Shown piece by piece: positions 42,735-50,159 of a DNA stretch of 64,000 nucleotides. Every line of letters starts with the position of its first letter. Positions within the stretch are counted from its first letter, which is position 1. The stretch covers positions 1,116,001 to 1,180,000 of the forward strand of contig NZ_AP012331.1 in the NCBI RefSeq assembly GCF_001042635.1, read 5' to 3'. Under the pieces are notes generated by a model, which saw only the letters and a program-made list of their open reading frames with translations, had not been told where the DNA came from and searched no databases. The translations under genes and the position numbers were made by a program. Source of the DNA: Bifidobacterium scardovii JCM 12489 = DSM 13734 (lineage in GTDB: Bacteria > Actinomycetota > Actinomycetes > Actinomycetales > Bifidobacteriaceae).

Positions 42735-43745
42735 ATGATCAACACCAGCTTTTTTACCGGTGCTTCGTTTCCGCTCGGTCCATTCGTACCATATGAGCAC
42801 AATCCGATCCTTCGTCCGTTGGGTGGCTCGTGGGAGTCGGCGAACTTGTATAATCCCGCTGCACTGGTGGTTGATGATGAGGTCGTGTTGCTGTACCGGG
42901 CGCATGCCGAGGATATCGTGTCGCATATCGGTATTGCGCGCAGCAAGGACGGGCTGCATTTTGAGCGTGAGTCCGAGCCGGTTCTGTCTCCAAGCGAGGA
43001 TTACGAACGATATGGCTGCGAGGATCCGCGTGTCAGCGTGATCGATGGTGTGTACTACCTGACCTACACCGGTTGGGATCGTCATAGCGCGCAGCTGTGC
43101 CTTGCGACATCGACCGACCTGCATCATTGGACGAAGCATGGGCCGTTGTTTTCGGATTTCGATACGTTTGCGGCGACGCCAGATGCGCATGGGTTCAATT
43201 GGTCCAAGGCCGGAGTCATCGTGCCGTTCAAAATCCAAGGCAAGTGGTGGATGTACTTTGGAGAAGGCTCGATTTATTGGGCGACCAGTGACGATCTGGT
43301 CCACTGGGTACCGGGAACATCCGATGCCGATCCGATGTATCGGCCCACGCCTGGCACCTTCGATACCGATCTGGTTGAAATAGGCGCGCCTCCCGTGATG
43401 ACCGACAACGGTTTGCTGCTATTCGTGATGAATGGTGCCACTCGTACGCCGCGTGGAGAGAACGCGTGGGATGTGGATTATCGTTGCGGACAGTTCGCCG
43501 TTGATCCTGCTCGTCCGACCAAGGTAATCGCCCGCATGCAGGAACCGTGGCTGAAGCCGCAGACCTTTGAGGATCATAACGGATTGATCCCGAACGTCAC
43601 TTTTGTGGAAGGATTGGTGAAGTTCCATGGCAAATGGTTCGCCTATTACGGACAATCCGATACTACGCTTGCTGTGGCGGTCTGCGACCCGGATTTGCCA
43701 TGGGGAGACGATTTCCGCGTTGAAGTGATGAACAGCGGAATCTGA
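42735..43745 (+). CDS. Glycoside hydrolase family 130 protein
   Basis: A 336-residue five-bladed beta-propeller enzyme of family GH130, which includes beta-1,4- and beta-1,2-mannoside phosphorylases and some hydrolases. Seen motifs are NLYNPAALVVDDEVVLLYRA, YGCEDPRVSVIDGVYYLTYT, WDRHSAQLCLATSTD and GEGSIYWATSDDLVHW. It has no signal peptide, so it would act on the imported oligosaccharide in the cytoplasm. It starts 5 bases after permease 2. This points to a beta-mannoside as the island's substrate. Phosphorylase or hydrolase mode cannot be decided without structure-based comparison. Confidence 0.88.
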   Translation: MINTSFFTGASFPLGPFVPYEHNPILRPLGGSWESANLYNPAALVVDDEVVLLYRAHAEDIVSHIGIARSKDGLHFERESEPVLSPSEDYERYGCEDPRVSVIDGVYYLTYTGWDRHSAQLCLATSTDLHHWTKHGPLFSDFDTFAATPDAHGFNWSKAGVIVPFKIQGKWWMYFGEGSIYWATSDDLVHWVPGTSDADPMYRPTPGTFDTDLVEIGAPPVMTDNGLLLFVMNGATRTPRGENAWDVDYRCGQFAVDPARPTKVIARMQEPWLKPQTFEDHNGLIPNVTFVEGLVKFHGKWFAYYGQSDTTLAVAVCDPDLPWGDDFRVEVMNSGI

Positions 43746-43764
43746 TCTTTTTTGGGATTATTAC

Positions 43765-43798
43765 AAAGCGGAGCCCGGGGAACTGGGCTTCGCTCTTT
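43765..43798 (+). terminator. Terminator at the end of the sugar operon
   Basis: AAAGCGGAGCCC and GGGCTTCGCTCTTT pair with one bulge around an 8-base loop. It lies 19 bases after the GH130 stop and before the right direct repeat. Confidence 0.7.
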
Positions 43799-43843
43799 GC
43801 TCAGACATTAGGGGACGGATGATCGTTCCGTATACCCCGCTAC

Positions 43844-43908
43844 GCGCTACCGGCGCAGCAGGTCGAGCACCTTGGTCAGGTCGCGCTCGTTGAGCGCGTA
43901 GTCGGCCG
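43844..43908 (-). repeat. Right 65-bp direct repeat: intact serB 3' end
   Basis: Identical to 37908-37972. This copy is the real end of serB. Outside the 65 bases the two loci diverge at once on both sides. Confidence 0.92.
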
Positions 43909-44521
43909 CGAGCTGGGTCTTCGGCTTCGCGCAGAACGCGATGCCGAGCCCGGCGGTCTGGATCATCGGGATGTCGTTCGCGCCGTCGCCGACGGCCACG
44001 GTCTGGGCCATATCGACGCCGTCGCGCTTGGCCCACGCCTGCAGGGCGTGCAGCTTGCTCGTCTTGCACACGATGCTGCCGACCACCTGGCCGGTGAGCT
44101 TGCCGTCGGCCAGCTCGAGACGGTTCGCCAGCCAGTAGTCGATCTTCGCCTCCGCCGCCAGACGGTCCACCACCTCGTGGAAGCCGCCCGACACGACGCC
44201 GACCTTCCAGCCGTACGCATGCAGCTCCTCGATCAGTTCGATTGCGCCACGAGTGAAATGCAGCGAGTCGTGCACGGTGTCGAACACCGACACGGGAAGG
44301 CCCTTCAGCAGCGCCACGCGCGCACGGAGCGCCTCACAGAACTCCATCTCGCCGCGCATCGCGCGCTCGGTCACTTTGGCGATCTGCTCGCCGCATCCGG
44401 CGGCCTCTCCCAACTGGTCGATGACCTCCTCGTCGATCAGCGTGGAGTCCACATCCATCATCAGCAGACCGGGCCGGCCCAGCGTGGGTGTGTCAAAGTC
44501 TTGCAATAGTTCCTCAGGCAT
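43847..44521 (-). CDS. serB: Phosphoserine phosphatase
   Basis: A 224-residue HAD-superfamily enzyme that makes serine from O-phosphoserine. Motif I is LMMDVDSTLIDEE, motif II is VGVVSGGFHEVVDRL and motif IV VAVGDGANDIPMIQTAGLGI. The length fits short SerB without the N-terminal ACT domain. The ATG at 44521 is chosen because GACAAT lies exactly 7 nt upstream on the minus strand and no Shine-Dalgarno sequence exists; it is probably leaderless. Its last 62 bases have been duplicated at the far side of the sugar island. Confidence 0.93.
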   Translation of the reverse strand: MPEELLQDFDTPTLGRPGLLMMDVDSTLIDEEVIDQLGEAAGCGEQIAKVTERAMRGEMEFCEALRARVALLKGLPVSVFDTVHDSLHFTRGAIELIEELHAYGWKVGVVSGGFHEVVDRLAAEAKIDYWLANRLELADGKLTGQVVGSIVCKTSKLHALQAWAKRDGVDMAQTVAVGDGANDIPMIQTAGLGIAFCAKPKTQLAADYALNERDLTKVLDLLRR

Positions 44522-44528
44522 ACTTCCG

Positions 44529-44552
44529 ATTGTCTGAAATCGCTGGGACAAT
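44529..44552. promoter_or_regulatory. Divergent overlapping promoters of serB and dedA
   Basis: GACAAT occurs on the minus strand (44534-44529) and on the plus strand (44547-44552), each exactly 7 nt before its ATG. The two start codons are only 38 bases apart, so the upstream promoter parts of each overlap the other. Confidence 0.6.
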
Positions 44553-44559
44553 AGCCCCT

Positions 44560-45261
44560 ATGACTTTTTCCGGACTTGCTCTCGCCGTTGCCGAAACCTC
44601 CGTCTGCACCACCGGGGAAACCGGGCTGATCGGTGCAGTCACCGACTGGCTCGTCGGCCTTATGGAGACGATCGGCGGCGTCGGCGTGGCGCTCGCCATC
44701 GCCCTTGAATCGATTTTCCCTCCGATCCCCAGCGAGGTGATCCTGCCGCTCGCGGGCTTCACCGCGGCGCGCGGCACGCTGAGCCTCGTCGAGGCGGTCG
44801 TCTGGGCCACCGTCGGATCGCTGCTCGGCGCCTGGGCCCTGTACGGCATCTCCCGGTGGGTCGGCCTGCACCGCATCAACCTCGCCGCCGACAAGATCCC
44901 CGGCGTCAGCCGCAAGGACGTGGGCAAGGCCAACGCCTGGTTCACCAAGTACGGCACTTGGTCGGTGCTCATCGGCCGTGTCATTCCGGTCGTGCGCTCG
45001 CTGATCTCCATCCCGGCCGGGTTCAACCGGATGAGCTTCCTGCAGTTCTCGGGCTGGACGCTGCTGGGGTCCGCCATATGGAACACGATCCTCGTGTCCG
45101 CCGGCTACCTGCTCGGCGACCAGTGGTGCTCGATCCAGGGCGCGCTCGGCGTGTTCGAGGATGTGGTGATCGCGGTCTTCATCGTGATCATCGTCGTGCT
45201 CGTCGCGCGCAAAGTACGTAGCATGGTGCTCAGCAAGCGGAATCGGGACACCGACGAGTGA
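44560..45261 (+). CDS. DedA family membrane protein
   Basis: A 233-residue member of the DedA/SNARE-associated (VTT) family. Typical features are ESIFPPIPSEVILPLAGFTA, LLGAWALYGISRWVG, the basic motif IGRVIPVVRSLISIPAGFNR and two C-terminal TM segments. DedA proteins are linked to lipid carrier flipping and membrane homeostasis. ATG at 44560 is used because of GACAAT 7 nt upstream; the message is probably leaderless. It is divergent from serB. The Pup-locus ATPase follows 98 bases later. Confidence 0.9.
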   Translation: MTFSGLALAVAETSVCTTGETGLIGAVTDWLVGLMETIGGVGVALAIALESIFPPIPSEVILPLAGFTAARGTLSLVEAVVWATVGSLLGAWALYGISRWVGLHRINLAADKIPGVSRKDVGKANAWFTKYGTWSVLIGRVIPVVRSLISIPAGFNRMSFLQFSGWTLLGSAIWNTILVSAGYLLGDQWCSIQGALGVFEDVVIAVFIVIIVVLVARKVRSMVLSKRNRDTDE

Positions 45262-45359
45262 CCGGACGGCCGGACGCGGCACACGGCTGCGCGGGACGCG
45301 CGCCCGGCGTGTGCTCGACGTCGTCCGATCCGCCGGATTCGAACAATGGAGGAGCATGC

Positions 45360-46919
45360 ATGGCCGGAGCAACGGTTGACGGGAATGGCGGCACCGCCGA
45401 GGAGCTCGCGGAGCTCAACGACCGCCTCATGGAGAAGAACCATGCGCTCGCCCAGGCGCTGACCCGCGCGAGCAAGGAGCTCGGCAAGGCGAAATCGCAG
45501 CTCGCGCAGCTCGCCCAGCCGCCGCTCACCTTCGCGACGATGGTCAGGGTCGATTCGACCCGTACCGACGAGGACGGCGTGCAGCACGCCAGCGCCGAGG
45601 TGATCGCCGGCACGCGCCGCGTGGTCGTCCCCGTGGCCGCGAACGTGAACGCGGCCCGGCTGAGCGCAGGCAACACGGTGATGCTCAACGAGAACATGGT
45701 GCTGGTCGAGCAGCGCGGCACCGACACGGTCGGCTCGATCCGCACCGTCAAGGAGACGCTGGGCGACGGCCGGCTCATCGTCGCCGACGCCAGCGGCAAC
45801 CCGCAGCTGATCCGCAGGGCGAGCGCGCTGGCGCACGCCGCGATCAACCAGTCGGACCGCGTGGTCGTCGACCCGTCGAACCGCATGGCGATCGAGACGC
45901 TGCCCGAGGAGGCCGACGCCGATCTGGTGCTCGAGGAGACCCCGGACGTGACCTTCGAGGACATCGGCGGCCTCGACGCGCAGATCGAACGCATCCGCGA
46001 CGCCGTGCAGCTGCCGTTCCTGCACCGCGCGCTGTTCGAACGCTACGACCTGAAGCCGCCGAAGGGCGTGCTGCTGTACGGCCCTCCCGGCAACGGCAAG
46101 ACGCTGATCGCCAAGGCCGTGGCCCATGCGCTCGCCGACGGTTCGGCGTCCGGCTCCGGCGTGTTCCTGTCAGTCAAGGGCCCCGAGCTGCTCAACAAGT
46201 TCGTCGGCGAATCCGAGCGGCTCATCCGCATGATCTTCAAGCGCGCCCGCGAGCGCGCCGCCGGCGGCCAGCCGGTCATCGTGTTCATCGACGAGATGGA
46301 CTCGCTGCTCAGAACGCGAGGCTCGGGCGTGTCCTCCGACGTGGAGACCACGATCGTGCCGCAGTTCCTCGCCGAGCTCGACGGCGTGGAGAGCCTCGAC
46401 AACGTGATGGTGATCGGCGCCTCGAACCGCGTGGACATGATCGATCCGGCCGTGCTGCGTCCGGGGCGTCTCGACGTGAAGATCCATGTGGAGCGCCCGG
46501 ACGGCGAGCAGGCCGTATCCATCGTGAACCACTATCTGACCGACGACTTGCCGCTGGCCGAGGGCGTGGACGCGCAGGCGCTCACCCGGGTGCTGGTGCG
46601 CGACATCTACACGCGCTCCGAACGCCGCCACCTGTGCGACGTGTGCAACGATCAGGGCGCATGGTCGGCCGTGTTCCTCGCCGATGTGGCCTCCGGCGCG
46701 ATGCTCAAGAACATCGTGGACCGCGCCAAGACCAAGGCCGTCAAGGCCTCGATCGAATCCGGCTCGCCGGTCGCGCTGAACGTGGAGCTGCTGGGCTCCG
46801 CGGTCGACGACGAGTTCGCCGAAACGCGCGACTCCGTGCTCGACGCCGACCCCGAGCAGTGGAGCCGCATCAACGGCATGGACGCCGGCCGCATCACGCG
46901 CATCCGCGCGGTGGGGTAG
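45360..46919 (+). CDS. arc: Proteasome-type AAA ATPase ARC (Mpa homologue)
   Basis: A 519-residue AAA+ ATPase. An N-terminal coiled coil (AEELAELNDRLMEKNHALAQ) that would bind Pup is followed by OB domains, then the AAA module: VTFEDIGGLDAQIERIRDAV, Walker A LLYGPPGNGKTLIAKAV, Walker B VIVFIDEMDSLL and arginine-finger region. It unfolds pupylated proteins in systems with a proteasome. Here the C-terminus is RITRIRAVG and lacks the GQYL-type tail that opens the 20S gate. GGAGGAG precedes the ATG. It opens the cluster arc-dop-(IMP-like)-pup-pafA. Confidence 0.93.
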   Translation: MAGATVDGNGGTAEELAELNDRLMEKNHALAQALTRASKELGKAKSQLAQLAQPPLTFATMVRVDSTRTDEDGVQHASAEVIAGTRRVVVPVAANVNAARLSAGNTVMLNENMVLVEQRGTDTVGSIRTVKETLGDGRLIVADASGNPQLIRRASALAHAAINQSDRVVVDPSNRMAIETLPEEADADLVLEETPDVTFEDIGGLDAQIERIRDAVQLPFLHRALFERYDLKPPKGVLLYGPPGNGKTLIAKAVAHALADGSASGSGVFLSVKGPELLNKFVGESERLIRMIFKRARERAAGGQPVIVFIDEMDSLLRTRGSGVSSDVETTIVPQFLAELDGVESLDNVMVIGASNRVDMIDPAVLRPGRLDVKIHVERPDGEQAVSIVNHYLTDDLPLAEGVDAQALTRVLVRDIYTRSERRHLCDVCNDQGAWSAVFLADVASGAMLKNIVDRAKTKAVKASIESGSPVALNVELLGSAVDDEFAETRDSVLDADPEQWSRINGMDAGRITRIRAVG

Positions 46920-47038
46920 GGGCGGCGAAGACCCTGGCCGGGCGTTCCATGGAAGACGCCCGATGACGATGCCCCGGCCGGCCGGCGGGGGCGGAAACGG
47001 CGCATGCGTCCGGCATGCGGGGAGGAAAGGAAAACGCC

Positions 47039-48763
47039 ATGAGCGTGCGGCGCGTGATGGGCACGGAAACCGAGTACGCGGTGTCCCGTGCGGATGGGGT
47101 GCGGTTCAATCCGGTGCAGCTGTCGTTCGACGTGGTCGGCGCGGCTTGCACGGAGCGCGCCTCGCACATCCGGTGGGATTATCGGCAGGAGGATCCGGTC
47201 AACGACGCGCGCGGCCACCGACTGGAGCGCGCCGCCGCGCGTCCCGACATGCTCACCGACGCGCCGCAGCTCAACATCACCAACGTGATCGCGGCCAACG
47301 GCGGCCGCGTCTACGTGGACCACGCCCACCCCGAATACTCGGCGCCGGAGACCGTCGACCCCTTCGAGGCGGTGCGCTACGACCACGCCGGCGACCTGAT
47401 CATGCTCGCCGCCGCCCGCAAGGCCGGCGACGTCACCGGCACGCCCATCGTGCTGCACCGCAACAACGTGGACGGCAAGGGCGCCAGCTGGGGCACGCAC
47501 GAGAACTACATGATGCGCCGCAGCGTGCCGTTCGACACGGTGGCGCGCCTGATGACCGCGCACTTCGTCTCCCGCCAGATCTACGCCGGATCCGGGCGCG
47601 TCGGGATCGGCGAGCACGGCGAGACGGCCGGATACCAGTTGAGCCAGCGCGCCGACTACATCCACATGAGGATCGGCCTGCAGACCACCTTCGACCGGCC
47701 GATCATCAACACGCGCGACGAGTCGCACAGCACCGCCGACCAGCGGCGCCTGCACGTGATCGTCGGCGACGCGAACCGCATGGACGTGCCGCAGACGCTC
47801 AAACTCGGCGTCACGTCGATGCTGCTGTGGCTCGCCGAGTATGCCGACGAGGCCGGCTACGACTTGGACGCCCTGCTCGGCGCGCTCGAGCTCGCCGACC
47901 CGGTCGAGTCCCTGCACACGGTATCCCACGATCTGGGCCTCGCCGCACCGCTGCCGCTGGCCAATGGCGGCGCCACCACCGCGTGGCAGATGCAGGTCAC
48001 GCTGCGCGGTGCGGTGTTCGCGGCGGCTGCGGTCCTGTACGGCACCGACACGGCCGGCAACCCGTCGTGGCCGGACAAGCCGACCGCATCGGTGATGGCG
48101 ATGTGGGGGCAGGCGCTCGCCGACACGGCGGCCATCCGCCATGCCGACGACGACGCGAGGCTGGGCATGTCCGACGAGGCGCGGCGCGTCGAATGGCTGT
48201 TCAAATGGCAGCTGCTCGAGAAGGCCCGCCGCAAGGCGCATCCGCTGGCCGCCGCGACCGGCGGCGACGCGGCGCGCACGGACGGGCCGGTCCGCAGCGG
48301 CACCGCGTCCGTGTCCGCCGTGCGCCCGGGCTGGGGCGACCCCCGCCTGGCCGCGCTCGACCTGAGCTGGGCGGCGCTCGATCCGAATACCTCGGTGTTC
48401 GCCCGGCTCCAGCCGCACACCGAACGCATCGACACCCCGGACGACGTTCGGTCCGCCACGGACCATGCCCCCGACGACACGCGCGCCTGGCTGCGCGCGG
48501 CGATCGTCTCGCGGTATCCCGAGCAGGTCGTGGCCGCGTCGTGGTCGCATCTGACCGTGCGCGCCCACCCGGCCGCCGACGAGTACGCCGACGAATACGG
48601 CAACGCCAGCCGCCATGCCGTGCGCCAATCCGACCTGCTCGCGCTGGACATGTCGGATCCGCTGGCGTTCGGCCGGCGGCAATGCGAACGAATCGTGAAC
48701 GAATGCGGTACCGCCGCCGAAACGCTCACCAAGCTTGCAGCAAACATCACGTCTTCTCGGTAA
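47039..48763 (+). CDS. dop: Depupylase/deamidase of Pup
   Basis: A 574-residue Dop, of the glutamine-synthetase-like carboxylate-amine ligase fold. It has VMGTETEYAVSRADG (metal Glu), GGRVYVDHAHPEYSAPE with the catalytic Asp, and GASWGTHENYMMRRSVP. Dop removes Pup from proteins and deamidates Pup-Gln to Pup-Glu where needed. Because the Pup here already ends in Glu, only depupylation is required. The start at 47039 follows GGAGGAAAGG. It is longer than the usual 500 residues owing to a C-terminal-half insertion with Asp/Ala/Arg-rich sequence. Confidence 0.92.
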   Translation: MSVRRVMGTETEYAVSRADGVRFNPVQLSFDVVGAACTERASHIRWDYRQEDPVNDARGHRLERAAARPDMLTDAPQLNITNVIAANGGRVYVDHAHPEYSAPETVDPFEAVRYDHAGDLIMLAAARKAGDVTGTPIVLHRNNVDGKGASWGTHENYMMRRSVPFDTVARLMTAHFVSRQIYAGSGRVGIGEHGETAGYQLSQRADYIHMRIGLQTTFDRPIINTRDESHSTADQRRLHVIVGDANRMDVPQTLKLGVTSMLLWLAEYADEAGYDLDALLGALELADPVESLHTVSHDLGLAAPLPLANGGATTAWQMQVTLRGAVFAAAAVLYGTDTAGNPSWPDKPTASVMAMWGQALADTAAIRHADDDARLGMSDEARRVEWLFKWQLLEKARRKAHPLAAATGGDAARTDGPVRSGTASVSAVRPGWGDPRLAALDLSWAALDPNTSVFARLQPHTERIDTPDDVRSATDHAPDDTRAWLRAAIVSRYPEQVVAASWSHLTVRAHPAADEYADEYGNASRHAVRQSDLLALDMSDPLAFGRRQCERIVNECGTAAETLTKLAANITSSR

Positions 48764-48905
48764 AATCGACTCAGCAATGATCGACGGCCGGATGCGCGGC
48801 GCGAGGCACCCGAGGAACGGGGAGGCAGGCGCCGGGTGCTCCGGTCGCGGGCGCGTGGCCGGATGATCCGGACCCGCGGTACCGACACCATGGATGAGGA
48901 TGACG

Positions 48906-49745
48906 ATGGAATTACGAGAACTGACAATGGAAGTAGCGCGCATCGCGCAGGACGCCGGCCGCCACGCGTTGACCGACCAGACGAACCCCCGCGACCTCAA
49001 GGGGCTGCAGCTGTCCTCGTCGCGGCAGTCGACGCTGGACGTCGACGACCGCCTGTCCCGGTTCATCTCCAACCGCATCTCCTACGTGGAGAGCTTCAAC
49101 GGCCAGTGGCGCGACCGCCCCGAGCAGTGCAAGCCCGGCGAGCGCTACTGGTGCGTCGGCAACATCGACGGCGTGATCAACTACACGCGCAACATGCCCG
49201 AATGGGCCATCACGATCTCGCTGTTCGAGTTCAACGAGGAGGGCTCGGCCCAGCCGATCCTCGGCGTCGTGCATGCCCCGGGCCTGGGCCTGACCTATCT
49301 GGCCGCGAAGGGGCAGGGCGCGATCCGCATCCGCAAGACGCCGATCGGCGACAAGCGCGAGAAGATCATGCCCTCCACCACCGAGCACCTCGACGGGTCG
49401 GTGGTCAGCTACGGCATGTCGTACGTGCCCGAGGAATCGAAGCGCGCGCTGGCCGTGGTGAGCGCGATCGCCGGCCGCCCGGCCGACATCAAGCGCGTCG
49501 GGCCGGCCTCGCTCGACCTGTGCAAGGTCGCGGACGGCACCTACGACGCCTACTTCGAGCCGAACCTGCACAAGTGGGACGTGCCGGCCATGTCCGCCGG
49601 CGCGGTCGTGATCTGGGAGGCGCAGGCCAAGCTGCGTACCTGGAACGGCGGTCTGGTCCACTGGCGCCGCGAGAACGACGTGGTGGCCTCCAACGGCCTG
49701 ATCGTCGGCGAGCTGCGCCCGTATCTGGAGGCGGCGCTCCAGTAG
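48906..49745 (+). CDS. Inositol monophosphatase-fold protein with altered active site
   Basis: A 279-residue protein of the inositol monophosphatase/histidinol-phosphatase superfamily. The helix ELTMEVARIAQDAGRHAL, strand structure and C-terminal HKWDVPAMSAGAVV match. But the metal motif usually WxxDPIDGTxN reads WCVGNIDGVINY, so the first Asp-Pro is Gly-Asn, and the GEE-type glutamate is not evident (SYVESFNG). Activity may be changed or lost. It lies between dop and pup, within the conserved cluster, with GATGAGGA upstream. ATGs at 48894 and 48900 are alternatives. Confidence 0.75.
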   Translation: MELRELTMEVARIAQDAGRHALTDQTNPRDLKGLQLSSSRQSTLDVDDRLSRFISNRISYVESFNGQWRDRPEQCKPGERYWCVGNIDGVINYTRNMPEWAITISLFEFNEEGSAQPILGVVHAPGLGLTYLAAKGQGAIRIRKTPIGDKREKIMPSTTEHLDGSVVSYGMSYVPEESKRALAVVSAIAGRPADIKRVGPASLDLCKVADGTYDAYFEPNLHKWDVPAMSAGAVVIWEAQAKLRTWNGGLVHWRRENDVVASNGLIVGELRPYLEAALQ

Positions 49746-49787
49746 ACGGTCCGGCGATCGGCATCCATCGGTCAGCGGTTTGTGTTG

Positions 49788-49904
49788 TGCCCCCGCTGGC
49801 GGGGGCTGTCAGCGAAGCTGACGGGGGTGGCTGGAAGCATCGGAACACCAAGCATTCGACCACCCCCAGTCGACTGCGTCGACAGCCCCCCGCCAGCGGG
49901 GGCA
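49788..49904. repeat. Inverted pair of GCGGGGG-type hairpin repeats upstream of pup
   Basis: Left unit: GCCCCCGCTGGCGGGGGC, TGTCAGCGAAGCTGACG, GGGGTGG. Right unit is the same in reverse: CCACCCCCAGTCGACTGCGT, then CGACAGCCCCCCGCCAGCGG. The pair fills most of the gap before pup and could form a large cruciform. Confidence 0.75.
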
Positions 49905-49967
49905 TGAGTCGTGCAATCGGGTACGGGACCAACCAGCAAGTAGCCACAAGAGACAAGGGGAGAGGAA

Positions 49968-50159
49968 ATGCCTCAGCAGTTCGAACAGGCCAAGGCCGCG
50001 CAGGAATCCGCAGCCAGCGAGCAGACCGAGCGGGTGGAGGCCACGCAGGCCGAAGCGGCCGGCGACGTGCTCGACTCGGTGCTCGATGACATCGAGTCCG
50101 TGCTGGAGACCAACGCCGAGGCGTATGTGAGCAGCTTCGTGCAAAAAGGCGGCGAGTGA
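49968..50159 (+). CDS. pup: Prokaryotic ubiquitin-like protein Pup
   Basis: A 63-residue, acidic, intrinsically disordered protein that is covalently attached to lysines of target proteins. The middle-to-C-terminal part [20 protein letters not shown] matches the conserved ARC/Mpa-binding region, and the end is SSFVQKGGE. The terminal Glu, not Gln, means that PafA can use it directly. AAGGGGAGAGG precedes the ATG. It overlaps pafA (TGATG), so the two are translationally coupled. Confidence 0.93.
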   Translation: MPQQFEQAKAAQESAASEQTERVEATQAEAAGDVLDSVLDDIESVLETNAEAYVSSFVQKGGE

